A model generated the notes under the pieces. That model saw nothing but the letters and a program-made list of their open reading frames with translations, was not told the DNA's origin and did no database searches. From assembly GCF_900169565.1 (NCBI RefSeq), contig NZ_LT828648.1:2578501-2642500 (forward strand): 64,000 nucleotides of DNA, written 5' to 3'. Below, in pieces: positions 45,136 through 54,545 of this stretch. How positions within the stretch are numbered: position 1 is the stretch's first letter; each line of letters starts with the position of its first letter. Made by a program: the position numbers and the translations under genes. Origin of the DNA: Nitrospira japonica (lineage in GTDB: Bacteria; Nitrospirota; Nitrospiria; Nitrospirales; Nitrospiraceae).

Positions 45136-45288
45136 GGCCCCACTATACCCCGAATCGCCGGAGAGGGAATCCATGCCTCGCTTCCCGCCTCCGACGAGAA
45201 TCCGGGCTTGCTATTGCGTTTCCCGGCAGTCCACGATGGGTACGGAGACGAACGAATCGATCGAACGCACAAGGAGTCGAATCGTCAC

Positions 45289-47130
45289 ATGGCCTATTTA
45301 CCGATCGAGCACTACGGCATTATCGGAAACATGCGTACGGCGGCTCTCATCAGCCTGAACGGATCCATCGATTGGCTCTGTATTCCGGCATTCGATTCGC
45401 CAAGCGTGTTTGCCGCCCTCTTGGACGACGGAAAGGGTGGACGGTTCGAGATTGCCCCGAATGATCCGGCCGCGCGGACCAAGCAGTTTTATTGGTCGGA
45501 AACCAACGTCCTGGTCACCCGCTTTCTCTCGCCCGACGGCGTCGGAGAGATCGAAGATTTCATGCCGACCGGCTTGCCGACGGAATCACCCTGGCATGAT
45601 CAGTTGGTCCGTCGCGTGAAAGTGACGCGCGGGTCGCTGGCTTTCAAGATGACGTGTCAACCTGCGCTGGACTATGCGCGCGCGGCTCACCGAACGGCGA
45701 TCGGGACACACGGCGCCGTCTTCGAGGGAGCGCCGCTCTCCCTCGGCTTGTCGAGCAGCGTGCCCCTTCAGGCGGTCGGCGACGCGGCGGTTTCGACGTT
45801 CGTTCTCCAAGAAGGACAGGAAGCGGTCTTCGTGCTGCATCGGCTGCAAGCCGGCGAAGCCTGCCGGCGAGGCCCTTCCGCCGCCGAAACACAGCAGATC
45901 TTCGACCATACGGTGGACTACTGGCATGGGTGGCTTTCAAAGTGTACCTATACCGGACGCTGGCGCGAAATGGTCTATCGCTCCGCGTTGACGCTCAAGT
46001 TGATGACCTACGAACCGACGGGAGCGATCGTGGCGGCGCCGACGTGCAGCCTGCCCGAATCGATCGGCGGAGGGCGGAACTGGGACTACCGCTATACCTG
46101 GATGCGCGACGCCGCCTTCACGCTCTATGGATTGCTCCGGATCGGGTTCACCGAGGAAGCTCATGCCTTCATGCGATGGCTCGAAGCCAGGGCTGGCGAG
46201 GTCGAAGCCGACGGGTCGCTCCAAATCGTCTACGGCATCGACGGACGACATGATCTCAAGGAGGAGGTCCTGGGTCACCTCGACGGCTATCGGGGTTCGC
46301 GGCCCGTGAGGATCGGCAACGGGGCCTACCAGCAGCTGCAGTTGGATATCTACGGCGAGCTGTTCGACTGTCTCTATCTGTACAACAAGTACGTCATGCC
46401 GATCGGTTTCGATGCCTGGCTGCGCATTCGTCGGCGTCTCAATTGGCTCTGTGACAACTGGCAGCAACCCGACGAGGGGATTTGGGAAGTCCGCGGCGGC
46501 CGGCGGCATTTCGTCTATTCGAAGCTGATGTGCTGGGTGGCCATGGATCGAGGCCTGCGACTGGCCGGCAAACGGTCGTTTCCCGCAGACCAGGAACGGT
46601 GGATGCAGGCTCGAGACCAGATCTACGAAGAAATCATGTCGAAAGGCTGGAGCCGAAAACGCGAGGCATTCGTCCAGCATTATGACGGCGAGGCACTCGA
46701 TGCGTCGAATCTCATCATGCCGCTGGTGTTTTTCATGGCGCCCAACGATCCCCGCATGCTGAGCACGTTGAAGGCGATCAATCGTTCTCCGAAAGACGGA
46801 GGGCTGGTCTCCGACGGTCTCGTGTATCGGTATGACAGCGAGACGGGAAGCGACGGCCTCCAAGGACGGGAAGGAACCTTCACCATGTGTTCGTTCTGGC
46901 TCGTGGAGGCGCTGACCAGGGCCGGACGTTTCGATCCATGTAAACTGGCGGAGGCCAGGCAGCTATTCGAACGGATGCTGGGGCACGCGAACCATGTCGG
47001 CCTGTATGCCGAAGAAATCGGCGAGAGCGGAGAGGCACTCGGCAATTTTCCTCAAGCCTTCACGCACATCGCCTTGATCAGCGCCGCGTTCAATTTGGAT
47101 CGGGCACTGGACGGCGGTCGCCCAGGTTGA
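45289..47130 (+). CDS. Glycoside hydrolase family 15 protein (glucoamylase/trehalase-like)
   Basis: 613 residues from ATG 45289 with AAGGAG upstream; in-frame upstream codons overlap the divergent transglycosylase region. The N-terminal beta-sandwich ([20 protein letters not shown]) and the (alpha/alpha)6 barrel of GH15 are complete. Signature segments are [31 protein letters not shown] (a catalytic Glu) and GNFPQAFTH near the second Glu. It hydrolyses alpha-glucosides such as glycogen-derived oligosaccharides or trehalose. No signal peptide, so cytoplasmic. No glycogen or trehalose genes adjoin it. Confidence 0.93.
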   Translation: MAYLPIEHYGIIGNMRTAALISLNGSIDWLCIPAFDSPSVFAALLDDGKGGRFEIAPNDPAARTKQFYWSETNVLVTRFLSPDGVGEIEDFMPTGLPTESPWHDQLVRRVKVTRGSLAFKMTCQPALDYARAAHRTAIGTHGAVFEGAPLSLGLSSSVPLQAVGDAAVSTFVLQEGQEAVFVLHRLQAGEACRRGPSAAETQQIFDHTVDYWHGWLSKCTYTGRWREMVYRSALTLKLMTYEPTGAIVAAPTCSLPESIGGGRNWDYRYTWMRDAAFTLYGLLRIGFTEEAHAFMRWLEARAGEVEADGSLQIVYGIDGRHDLKEEVLGHLDGYRGSRPVRIGNGAYQQLQLDIYGELFDCLYLYNKYVMPIGFDAWLRIRRRLNWLCDNWQQPDEGIWEVRGGRRHFVYSKLMCWVAMDRGLRLAGKRSFPADQERWMQARDQIYEEIMSKGWSRKREAFVQHYDGEALDASNLIMPLVFFMAPNDPRMLSTLKAINRSPKDGGLVSDGLVYRYDSETGSDGLQGREGTFTMCSFWLVEALTRAGRFDPCKLAEARQLFERMLGHANHVGLYAEEIGESGEALGNFPQAFTHIALISAAFNLDRALDGGRPG

Positions 47131-47191
47131 TCATGCTAGTGGGAAGGGCGGCGCGGTCCGAAATCGCCTGTGGCGATGATCTGTAAGCTGG

Positions 47192-47683
47192 TCAGGCCTG
47201 GGGTCGCCCGCCGGGCCGCCGTTCCTCAAAGGCGACGGCCGCCGCTTCGATGGCTTTGCGGAATTCGAGCGGTGCGTGGATTCCGGCGAAGGTTTCCCTC
47301 GTGGATCCGGTGCCCGTCACGTAGATCGTGCCGAAATTGAAAAGGCGGCCCCAGAGCGTTTGCTCGACGCCGATGTTCTCGACTTTGGTGAGAAGCGTTT
47401 CGAGGGTGTGACGCCCCACGATGCCGGTTTTGATCAAGACGCGCTTGTCGCTCACGGCAAATTCGGAGCAGCGCCAGGTCAGGTAGGCTGAAAGCACGGT
47501 GCCGGCGGGAATGACCAGGATGAGGAGCGACCAGTAAGGGTCGAATCCCTGATTGATCGCCAGCCCGACGAAGGCGAGGCCGAGGATCGTCAGCAGGACG
47601 GGACCGACGAAGAGTTTCCAATGCAGACGCGCGCGGTAATGCACTCGCTCGCCCGGCAGGAGATTGTCATCAACGTATCCCAT
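47192..47683 (-). CDS. PH-domain (bPH2/DUF304) membrane protein
   Basis: 163 residues from ATG 47683; a longer frame to 48316 overlaps the next gene on the same strand and is rejected. It begins GYVDDNLLPGERVHYRARLHW, then two membrane helices (VGPVLLTILGLAFVGLAI and SLLILVIPAGTVLSAYLTW), and a bacterial pleckstrin-like domain with CSEFAVSDKRVLIKTGIVGR and GRLFNFGTIYVTGTG. Members are widespread and of unknown role, possibly in membrane stress. Confidence 0.88.
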   Translation of the reverse strand: MGYVDDNLLPGERVHYRARLHWKLFVGPVLLTILGLAFVGLAINQGFDPYWSLLILVIPAGTVLSAYLTWRCSEFAVSDKRVLIKTGIVGRHTLETLLTKVENIGVEQTLWGRLFNFGTIYVTGTGSTRETFAGIHAPLEFRKAIEAAAVAFEERRPGGRPQA

Positions 47684-47769
47684 GGCGATCTTCTTAGCAG
47701 AGCTGCTGTGCGATTGCCAATAACGTTCGGCAGGTGACCGCCTCGATCCGCCACGACATCCGGCCTGGG

Positions 47770-49077
47770 CTAACGATGTCCCCCGCTGTGACCGCCGCCG
47801 CCGCCGGCCCGCCCGAACGCGCGTCCCCCCTGATGGTGTTGGTGAGGGACGGTGTACGGAGCACGGAGGATCGGAGGATTGGGTTGCGCCATATGCGGAG
47901 GGTGAATTTGCTGGAGCGTGGGAGGCAACGGGGACGGCAACGGCGGCAAGGGAGCAAGCGACGGCCCCCGATGCATTTGGGCATTGGTCACGGCATTGGA
48001 AGAGGCAGGAGGAAGCGCTTGTGTCGGGATCGGAGGCCGCATGGCGTTCGTGCCGGCCGCCGCCGAGGGAAAGGATGGAGAAGTCGGTGCGGGTGTGGGC
48101 GCCGGGGGAACGAGCAATGAGCCGGAGGACGGTGCCGAAAAAGTCGCAGCAGGAGGTGCGGGGGGCAAGCCGGCCGATTGAGCTGCGATCACCTGTTGCA
48201 CCGTGGGAAGGTGGCGATTGTGCGGTTGAAGGCGTTGTGCTTGCACCAGCAGTCCGCGGACCTGCTGCAGGCCGATCGACGGAGACGGATAGACTCCCGG
48301 CGTCACATACACCCAATCAGTCCAAGCTTGAGACACCAGCGCATTGGCCTGGATTTGGTTCAACAGGTCCTCCCGTTGACGGCTTACCTGCTGCACTTCT
48401 TCGGGTGAGACGGCCGCGGCCAGGATCTGATTCGCGGCGTCCAGTTGCTGGCGCAACTGGTCCGTTTCCGACCGCAGCGCAAGGAGTTCGGTCTTCGCGC
48501 TCTCATTTTCGTGAAGGGCCATGATGGCTTGCGCCACTTCATCCGGGTCGACTTGGGCGGTCAAATCGGCTCGGATGACAATGGTGTCTCCATCGAGAGC
48601 GGTGCTGATCTTTTGATCGACGACCATGACGATTCCGGCTGTGTACGTGCGGATTTCGTCCCTGGTGAGTTCCATCCCCGTCACCTCGGTGATGCTTTCC
48701 AGATAGGTCGCCACCTGTTCAAGCGCCTGCCGCTTGGCCGCTTCGACCGCCAGGCGGGTTGCGTCACTTTTTGTATCGTGATCTCCCATGCGGTATTCAC
48801 CGCTTGCCGTCACCACGCGGACATTCTCGGAAGGGGGCCGTTGCGCGGCCGGTACGACCGGCGGATTTGAGACGGAGCCGAGATCGAGCTGGGTGACCCG
48901 GCTCTGGTACTTTTCCGGAATCGAGCTCGACTCGGTGGTGAAGTTCTGCGTGCCGGAATCGTCGGTATAGGTGTAGATCGTCGTGGCGGCGGAAACGGGC
49001 GATTCGAGGGCGACAAGGGCGGCGATGACAGGACAGAGCCAGAACTGGAATCCAAGTCGGCCGTACCAGGTCAACAT
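47770..49077 (-). CDS. Secreted LPP20/FlgT-like protein with proline-rich and Gly/His tail
   Basis: 435 residues. A signal peptide is followed by a DUF4124-like segment (TIYTYTDDSGTQNFTTESS), then an LPP20/FlgT-N-like domain (SGEYRMGDHDTKSDATRLAVEAAKR and TAGIVMVVDQKI, quoted separately), then a coiled coil (RSETDQLRQQLDAANQILAA). The last 150 residues are proline/alanine-rich and end in PHQHHQGGRAFGRAGGGGGH. The tail could bind metal or the cell surface. FlgT-like domains occur in flagellar and other envelope structures. No flagellar genes are here, so the function is open. Confidence 0.78.
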   Translation of the reverse strand: MLTWYGRLGFQFWLCPVIAALVALESPVSAATTIYTYTDDSGTQNFTTESSSIPEKYQSRVTQLDLGSVSNPPVVPAAQRPPSENVRVVTASGEYRMGDHDTKSDATRLAVEAAKRQALEQVATYLESITEVTGMELTRDEIRTYTAGIVMVVDQKISTALDGDTIVIRADLTAQVDPDEVAQAIMALHENESAKTELLALRSETDQLRQQLDAANQILAAAVSPEEVQQVSRQREDLLNQIQANALVSQAWTDWVYVTPGVYPSPSIGLQQVRGLLVQAQRLQPHNRHLPTVQQVIAAQSAGLPPAPPAATFSAPSSGSLLVPPAPTPAPTSPSFPSAAAGTNAMRPPIPTQALPPASSNAVTNAQMHRGPSLAPLPPLPSPLPPTLQQIHPPHMAQPNPPILRAPYTVPHQHHQGGRAFGRAGGGGGHSGGHR

Positions 49078-49280
49078 CCCTGTCCTCTTATACGATCATG
49101 ACCAGCTTAACACAGAGGCAGGGTCTTGAGCCGATCAAGGCCGTGCGCGTCGTAGCGTCTATGCCGGTCATGGAATCGTGGCGAACCATTCCCTTCGCGA
49201 GTTGACAGCCGCATTCCGTGCATCGTAGCCTGAGCCCGTCGCATCCCTTCCAGGCACTTTCGACATCAGGGGTCGTGATC

Positions 49281-49949
49281 ATGCCCCTCTCCATTTCAAC
49301 ACTTCGGTCGTCGGTAGCTCTCGCTCTCACGCGGGGAGCGACCGCTGGGGGAATGGTCGCCTGGGCGCTGTCGGCCGTTCTGTTTGCGGCGCAGGCCGAT
49401 GCGGACGGGACTTTTGGTCCGTCGTCCGTCAAGAGGGGCGTTCTCCTGGTAGCCAGTCCGACGCTCGGGGATCCGAATTTTCGGGAGTCGGTCGTCCTCA
49501 TCGTCGAACATGGTGAAGAAGGGACGCTGGGAGTCATTCTGAACCGTCCGACCGAAGTTCTGCTCTCCGAAGTCCTGCCCGACATCGCGGCTCTCAAGGG
49601 AACGCGCTACCAGTTGTTTGCAGGCGGTCCGGTGCAACCGGCTCAACTGCTCATGCTGTTTCGTCTGAAAGAGCCTCAGGCCTATGCGCGGTCAGTATTC
49701 GACGGGGTATATGTAGGAGGCACGCCTGAGATACTGGAGCGTGTCATCAGGCAGCCCAAACCGACCGAGACGTTCAAGGCTTTTGCCGGATCCGCCGGAT
49801 GGGCTCCGGGGCAATTGGCTTATGAAATGCATCAAGGGGCATGGGCCGTACTCGCCCCCGACGCGGCCGGTATTTTCGATCGCAAACCCTCTACCCTCTG
49901 GCGCGATTGTCTCGATCGACTTCAAGCTCCCAGGGCGATCGGCTACTGA
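49281..49949 (+). CDS. YqgE/AlgH family protein
   Basis: About 222 residues from ATG 49281 (a frame from 49218 is open upstream). It has a hydrophobic start that looks like a signal peptide (GGMVAWALSAVLFAAQADA), which most YqgE proteins lack. The family core is clear: GVLLVASPTLGDPNFRESVVLI, GTLGVILNRPTEVLLSEVLPD, FAGGPVQPAQLLMLFR and the closing GWAPGQLAYEM segment. The molecular role of YqgE is not settled. The next gene, a PilZ protein, is convergent with 15 bases between. Confidence 0.9.
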   Translation: MPLSISTLRSSVALALTRGATAGGMVAWALSAVLFAAQADADGTFGPSSVKRGVLLVASPTLGDPNFRESVVLIVEHGEEGTLGVILNRPTEVLLSEVLPDIAALKGTRYQLFAGGPVQPAQLLMLFRLKEPQAYARSVFDGVYVGGTPEILERVIRQPKPTETFKAFAGSAGWAPGQLAYEMHQGAWAVLAPDAAGIFDRKPSTLWRDCLDRLQAPRAIGY

Positions 49950-49964
49950 ACCGGCGCACAGGGC

Positions 49965-50315
49965 TTAACTGGCTCTCCTCGTCAGCCGCTGCAAGGTGCG
50001 GTTCAACTTCGTTTGATAAGTCGTCGAGACCGCCTGAAATTCGACGCCGATTTGGCGTGCGTGACACCACCTGACCACGGCCTGTTCGATCAAAATCAGG
50101 GTGCTGCCCTCCAAGAAGCACAGAAGGAGGTTCACTTTCATCCCGGCAGAGAGCTGTAATGGGCTTTCAAGACGGCAGCCCGCACGGGAAAGGTCCAATG
50201 ATTTGGTGATGAGGTGGGGGTAGTCCTGGTAGGAAACCGTTCCGGTAAACGCGACAGGGAATCGAGGTTCTATTCTCAAGGTGCGACACATGCCTTTCTG
50301 CAGCGGCAGCTGCAT
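49965..50315 (-). CDS. PilZ-domain cyclic di-GMP receptor
   Basis: 116 residues, essentially a lone PilZ domain. The ligand motif is complete: R-x3-R in RIEPRFPV and D-x-S-x2-G in DLSRAGCRLESP. So it probably binds cyclic di-GMP. Beyond the domain is VVRWCHARQIGVEF, which is typical. The start codon is uncertain because no good ribosome site is seen; ATG 50291 is the alternative. It is paralogous to 52308-52664. Candidate targets include the type II secretion ATPase. Confidence 0.88.
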   Translation of the reverse strand: MQLPLQKGMCRTLRIEPRFPVAFTGTVSYQDYPHLITKSLDLSRAGCRLESPLQLSAGMKVNLLLCFLEGSTLILIEQAVVRWCHARQIGVEFQAVSTTYQTKLNRTLQRLTRRAS

Positions 50316-50623
50316 AATACCGTATTAATTATTGTCATGATGATGACGATTCAATGAATCGGCTGCCGATGCAGAGCTGATGCCAGTGATTAAGGGCAAA
50401 CTATACATATGTTTCCTAATGATTTCGTACTTTCACCGTTGGAAAGTGGAAAGACCGGGTCATTCATGCCACAGAGGTGAAGGGAATTGAGAACGGTTGC
50501 AGGCTTGAGAGAGTCTTGACGCTCATTGATCCCGAGCGTAGGTTTTTACCAGGAACGGAACAGCGGCTCGGCAGGAGGGATGCCGGCCAGACGGAAACTT
50601 CGCATCGTGTAAGCCCGTTCATC
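50316..50623. other. Divergent spacer, AT-rich in part
   Basis: This 308-base gap separates the divergent PilZ gene and the secreted-protein gene. Its first 120 bases are AT-rich (for example ATTAATTATTG near 50325) and probably contain both promoters. I could not assign exact -35 and -10 elements. No coding frame here is convincing. Confidence 0.45.
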
Positions 50624-51388
50624 ATGACGGATATATCCATGGGGACTCTGAAAACTCGGTCAAGGAGCGATGTCGGGCAACCGGTCCGAAGACTGAACCG
50701 TGTGCCGGGAGGGCGGCCTGCCGTGGCCGCCAGCATCGGCCTTTTGATGATCGCTCCCTGTTCCCTTTATGCGGAGATTCCCTTGGACCACATGGCTGGA
50801 TCCGTGGATGCGATGGTTCCCCATCAGCGGCATCTTGGTCCCCATATGAGATGGACGTCCCTACGGCCGGTCGAATCCGGGGATGAGCGACGTGCCGATC
50901 AGATCGTACAAGTGTTGCGTAGTGCGATCGAAAAATACCGGGACTACCGGGTGGCCGAGAGCGACGGCTTTGTGCTCCTGCACCCCGAGCGAACGGCGAA
51001 GCATTACCATTTTGCCAATAGGGATCATCGCCAACGGGCCAGAAGCGCCTTTGATGCAGCCGAACCGACAGCGCTTCTCTATAAAAAGAACGGGGAGGGG
51101 TATGAGTTGGAGGGTGCGATGTATACCGCGCCAAAGGATATGGACGAAGATCAGTTGAACCGGCGAATCCCGCTGAGCATTGCCCAATGGCACGCCCATA
51201 TCAATATATGCCTGGCTCCGGACGGCAGCAGGAACCGCATGAGCCGCCGTTCATTCGGCTTCAAGGGAACGATTGTTCTGGAATCGGAATGCCGTGAGGC
51301 CGGCGGGCAATTCGTCTCTCAGGCGGGTGGATGGATGATTCATGTTTACCCATTTGAATCCACCCGAGGCAGGATCTGGACTCATTGA
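50624..51388 (+). CDS. Exported protein of unknown function
   Basis: About 254 residues from ATG 50624; ATG 50639 and a longer frame from 50477 are alternatives, none with a strong ribosome site. A hydrophobic stretch (PAVAASIGLLMIAPCSLYA) acts as signal peptide. The mature part includes IEKYRDYRVAESDGFVLLHPE and a His-rich centre (IAQWHAHINICLAP), ending in GGWMIHVYPFE. His and Trp clusters could bind metal, but no known site pattern matches. A hairpin terminator at 51423-51459 lies downstream. Confidence 0.72.
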   Translation: MTDISMGTLKTRSRSDVGQPVRRLNRVPGGRPAVAASIGLLMIAPCSLYAEIPLDHMAGSVDAMVPHQRHLGPHMRWTSLRPVESGDERRADQIVQVLRSAIEKYRDYRVAESDGFVLLHPERTAKHYHFANRDHRQRARSAFDAAEPTALLYKKNGEGYELEGAMYTAPKDMDEDQLNRRIPLSIAQWHAHINICLAPDGSRNRMSRRSFGFKGTIVLESECREAGGQFVSQAGGWMIHVYPFESTRGRIWTH

Positions 51389-51422
51389 TGATCTAACGCG
51401 TATTGGTTTTGGGCGGGGAGTG

Positions 51423-51465
51423 CCGCCGGAATGCCGGTTTCACGCACGCACTCCGGCGGTTTGAT
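51423..51465. terminator. Bidirectional hairpin terminator between convergent genes
   Basis: CCGCCGGA at 51423-51430 pairs with TCCGGCGG at 51452-51459, and TTTGATTCT follows on the plus strand. An alternative stem pairs GGAGTGC with GCACTCC. It sits between the convergent genes ending at 51388 and 51478. The T-tract is short, so efficiency is uncertain. Confidence 0.5.
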
Positions 51466-51477
51466 TCTCGGTCCACC

Positions 51478-51975
51478 TCACGACGGATTGTCGACCTCCA
51501 AGACCGTCAGTGTGACGTTCAGCGGCTTGCCGGCTAGCGGATGGTTGAAATCGACCACCGCCCCAGACTCGGACAGCTGTGTCACCGTAGCATGTCGTCC
51601 CGACTGATCTTCCAGGACGTCGCCTGGTTTCGTGCCTTCCGGTAGCTCGTTGGCTGATACGACGGTTTTCTTCCGCGGATCATACTGCCCAAACCCCTGA
51701 TCAGGTGTCAGGTCGATTTGCGCTTTGTCCCCGCGCTTCATGCCGGCCATGGCTTTTTCCAGTGCCGGCAACATTTGATGCCGTCCCTGGACAAATTGGC
51801 TCAGGTCTCTGACCTCAAACTCCTCATTGCCCGGTACTGTGATTTGATACAGCAGCGTGACGGTCGATCCCTCCCTGATGGGGAGAGACTCACCGGCTCC
51901 GGCTTGAGGCAAGCCGGTCATATTGACTGCCACCGCTGCGATGGCCGCAATCATCACATAGAACAACCTATTCAT
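51478..51975 (-). CDS. Exported FKBP-type peptidyl-prolyl isomerase (SlyD-like)
   Basis: 165 residues. Signal peptide (MIAAIAAVAVNMTGLPQAGA), then an FKBP domain with an IF-type insert as in SlyD: REGSTVTLLYQITV, LPALEKAMAGMKRGDKAQIDLTPDQGFG, and VVDFNHPLAGKPLNVTLTVLEV. The DFNHPLAGK motif is diagnostic. It lacks SlyD's His-rich metal tail. It would fold proteins in the periplasm. A very strong ribosome site, GAGGAGGACACA, precedes the start. Confidence 0.93.
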   Translation of the reverse strand: MNRLFYVMIAAIAAVAVNMTGLPQAGAGESLPIREGSTVTLLYQITVPGNEEFEVRDLSQFVQGRHQMLPALEKAMAGMKRGDKAQIDLTPDQGFGQYDPRKKTVVSANELPEGTKPGDVLEDQSGRHATVTQLSESGAVVDFNHPLAGKPLNVTLTVLEVDNPS

Positions 51976-52307
51976 TGTGTCCTCCTCGGTTCATAGTGTG
52001 CGCCATTGTTTGACTATTCCCGCAAGTCGTTTGCCAGCCAGGAGAATGGCAAAAACGCACGAGCCAGTGAGGAGTTAGCTCAAGTGTTTTCCGGCTGACT
52101 CAGGCACGGATGGAGAAAGGAAGGTCGAGCTGCTGCATCGTGATCGCTAAGAACGCCCTATTCTTGCGGGGTTGCAAAGCGTGACAGTCTGTTCTGTCCA
52201 GAAACAGAATGCGCAAGCATGGAGCCTCTCCCTGACGGCGGTTCCTGCTCAAGGTCGTTGTTTATGTATGGATGGGAGAGGCGGCGAGACCGGCAGCATC
52301 GAGTCGA
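51976..52307. other. Non-coding spacer
   Basis: This 332-base region lies upstream of the FKBP gene and downstream of the second PilZ gene. It presumably carries the FKBP promoter. No gene, repeat or clear terminator is visible. Short frames found here have no coding character. Confidence 0.45.
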
Positions 52308-52664
52308 TCACATGGTGTTGGTGGAGGGAGGACAGGGGTACTCGTTACCCACGGTGGTTTCGAAGCGCTGGAGAGTCCGGTCCAACCGCTCACGGTGAGG
52401 CGAGGAGAGTGACTGAAATTCGAGCCCCATGTCGCGGACGCCACACCACCGCACGACCGCTTGCTCAATGAGGATCGGAGAATCGCCTTCCGGAAGCGAC
52501 AGCAGGAGATTGACCTTCATTCCGGCATACGCTTCAAAAGGACTTTCGAGCCGGCAGCCTTTTCGTGACAGATCGAAGGACTTGGTAATTTGGTGCAGGC
52601 GGTTTTGATATCCGAGTGTGCCGAAAAAGGAAACCGGGAAGCGGGGTTGTTGGCGGATGACCAT
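52308..52664 (-). CDS. PilZ-domain cyclic di-GMP receptor (second copy)
   Basis: 118 residues, a lone PilZ domain closely related to 49965-50315. The ligand residues are intact: RQQPR (R-x3-R) and DLSRKGC (D-x-S-x2-G). The ribosome site AGAGGAA lies before the start. The tail (GNEYPCPPSTNTM) is unlike the first copy. The two PilZ genes are on the same strand and 2 kb apart with the FKBP gene and the exported-protein gene between them, which fits an older tandem duplication. Confidence 0.88.
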   Translation of the reverse strand: MVIRQQPRFPVSFFGTLGYQNRLHQITKSFDLSRKGCRLESPFEAYAGMKVNLLLSLPEGDSPILIEQAVVRWCGVRDMGLEFQSLSSPHRERLDRTLQRFETTVGNEYPCPPSTNTM

Positions 52665-53086
52665 AATGATTCCTCTCTGGCGATCGACTGCGGAATTGCA
52701 ATGACCTCACAGAGCCAGCATGCAGAGCCGATGCCCGAAAGGTCATGCTGTCTTGCTTGATTTTTCTACGATTCCCCTTTCCAGGCCAAGTTGTCCCGTC
52801 CATTCGTGGCCACTGGTGAAGGCCATGGAGAACGTTCTCATAGGCCGTCTCCGCCGGATCTTCGTGTTCGACCAATGCCTGCCGGTTGTTGACACAGGAC
52901 ATCGCACAAAGTAGCCTGCCCGCTCGTTCTGTCGGTCGATTACCCAGACCCCATGGAGGGTCGCGACAGCCGTAAGCTCAACCAAGAGCGATGACCGTAG
53001 AGGGCAGGCCGGGATCTACACCGCAATCGTTACGGCTCCCATCGGAGCCATGCACATGCCAACCTTCAGCTCTATGAGGACGACAT
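52665..53086. other. Non-coding spacer
   Basis: This 420-base region separates the divergent PilZ gene and the cupin gene. Several short frames span it on both strands but none has a start site, length or composition that suggests a gene. GAGGACGACAT near its end is the ribosome site of the cupin gene. Confidence 0.45.
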
Positions 53087-53533
53087 ATGATGATCACTGT
53101 TGAGTCAACTCCTGAACGTCCGGTCCCCGGGGTCACGATTCTGGCGGTTCTCGTTTTGGCACTGGTAATCCCGTCGGCCCTGTTTGCAGGAAGTCCCACA
53201 TCGATGCTCATTCGGCAAGACCTGCCGGACCTACCGGGAAAGGTGGCGACGGTGTTGACCGTCCAGTACGCACCGGGAACGGCATCCGATGCGCATCAAC
53301 ATCCAGGTTCAGTGTTCGCATATGTCCTGGAGGGGGCGGTGGTGAGTCAATTGGAAGGAGAAAAGCCGGTGACGTACACAGCCGGGCAAAGCTGGTATGA
53401 ACCTCCGGGGCAAGCTCACGTGGTGCTGAGGAATGCCAGCCGGGAGGAGACGGCCAAGATTCTCGTCTTTATTCTGACGCAGGAGGGGGAGGAGCTGAAA
53501 TCACCGGTGAAATTGTCCGATGTCGGGAAATAG
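53087..53533 (+). CDS. Exported or membrane-anchored cupin-domain protein
   Basis: 148 residues. A membrane helix (ILAVLVLALVIPSALFAG) precedes a single cupin domain: YAPGTASDAHQHPGSVFAYVLEGAV carries the first metal motif (H-x-H-x-E-like), and WYEPPGQAHVVLRNAS the second. Such proteins bind a metal and often act as sensors or isomerases; the reaction here is unknown. It ends just inside the upstream frame of the DedA gene and is probably co-transcribed with it. Confidence 0.86.
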   Translation: MMITVESTPERPVPGVTILAVLVLALVIPSALFAGSPTSMLIRQDLPDLPGKVATVLTVQYAPGTASDAHQHPGSVFAYVLEGAVVSQLEGEKPVTYTAGQSWYEPPGQAHVVLRNASREETAKILVFILTQEGEELKSPVKLSDVGK

Positions 53534-53558
53534 AATCCCGGGAGAAGCATCCTGCGCC

Positions 53559-54152
53559 ATGGAAACCGGGCTTCATTGGATTGAGCAGTACGGATACGGA
53601 GGTCTGTTCATTCTACTGATGCTGGGTGTGCTGGGTCTTCCGGTGTCGGATGAAACGCTCTTGGTGTTCGCCGGTTATTTGAGTGCGAAGGGTACCTTGC
53701 GGATCGAACCCGCCTTCATTGCGGCGTTCCTCGGCAGTGTGGCAGGAATCAGTCTCAGTTATGCGATCGGGCGGTTCGTCGGTCTTCCGGCCATCGAAAA
53801 GTTCGGCCATCTGATCCATATGAAGCCGGAGCACCTGACCGCTTCCCGGCGATGGGTCGAACGTTGGGGAAAGTATTCCCTCCTCGTTGCCTATTTCATT
53901 CCCGGCATCCGGCATCTGGCCGCCCTCCTGTTCGGTGCCGCAAAGCTTTCTCCAGGCGTGTTCGCCAGGTTCGCCTATGCGGGGGCATTGGTATGGTCTG
54001 CCAGTTTCATCGGTCTCGGATACGCCGCGGGAGAGGAGTGGACCAAGTTCTCCCCGCTGATTCATCGGACGTTGACGGTCGTCGTCCTGTTGATGTTGTT
54101 CGCTCTGTCGATCACCTTGTCGGTCTGTCTCATACGACGGGTGAACCGATAA
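53559..54152 (+). CDS. DedA-family membrane protein
   Basis: About 197 residues from ATG 53559, which follows GGGAGAAG; ATG 53520 would overlap the cupin gene by 14 bases. There are four to five membrane stretches and the DedA/SNARE-associated pattern: GVLGLPVSDETLLVFAGYL, GSVAGISLSYAIGRFVG and the F-PGIRH-type motif YFIPGIRHLAALLFG. DedA proteins flip undecaprenyl or other phospholipids and support envelope homeostasis. It follows the cupin gene closely. Confidence 0.92.
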   Translation: METGLHWIEQYGYGGLFILLMLGVLGLPVSDETLLVFAGYLSAKGTLRIEPAFIAAFLGSVAGISLSYAIGRFVGLPAIEKFGHLIHMKPEHLTASRRWVERWGKYSLLVAYFIPGIRHLAALLFGAAKLSPGVFARFAYAGALVWSASFIGLGYAAGEEWTKFSPLIHRTLTVVVLLMLFALSITLSVCLIRRVNR

Positions 54153-54186
54153 CCTGCCGTCCAATGTATTACGAGAGGAAACGGTC

Positions 54187-54459
54187 ATGAAACGATTGGC
54201 GTTGCCGGCAGTTCTCCTGCTGGTCAGTGTTTCCACCGGTCATGCGGAAAGTCTGTGCCGGCAATGCTTCGATGCCGCCAAGCAAGAACTGAAAAAATGC
54301 ATGGAGGCGGCCATCAGCGCGGAGGACAAGGCCACGTGTCACCAGAAACATGATGCCAAGTCCACAACCTGCGAAGAAGGAGAATGCAAACTGGAGCAGG
54401 CGGCCAAACCAAGCTTGAAGGACAAACCGGCTTCCGAACCGCTTCCGGAGCGAAAATAA
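54187..54459 (+). CDS. Small secreted cysteine-rich protein
   Basis: 90 residues. The signal peptide (LALPAVLLLVSVSTGHA) is cleaved before ESLCRQCF. The mature part has six cysteines in pairs: CRQC, KKCME, ATCHQ, TTCEEGEC. Helical Lys/Glu-rich sequence runs between them, and the tail is KDKPASEPLPERK. The pattern suggests two or three disulfides or a metal site. AGAGGAAAC lies before the start. It follows the DedA gene by 34 bases. No family recognised. Confidence 0.75.
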   Translation: MKRLALPAVLLLVSVSTGHAESLCRQCFDAAKQELKKCMEAAISAEDKATCHQKHDAKSTTCEEGECKLEQAAKPSLKDKPASEPLPERK

Positions 54460-54545
54460 TCGGGCACCCGGGGGGCATGCTGCCGTCAGCAAGGAGAGGG
54501 TTGGCCTCCATACTTCGACATCGGAGACGCGCGGGAGCCGATCCG

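Noticed and set aside
47684-48316. Long N-terminal extension of the PH-domain protein
   Set aside because: It overlaps the 47770-49077 gene and is Arg/Ser/Pro-rich with no domain; ATG 47683 begins the conserved part.
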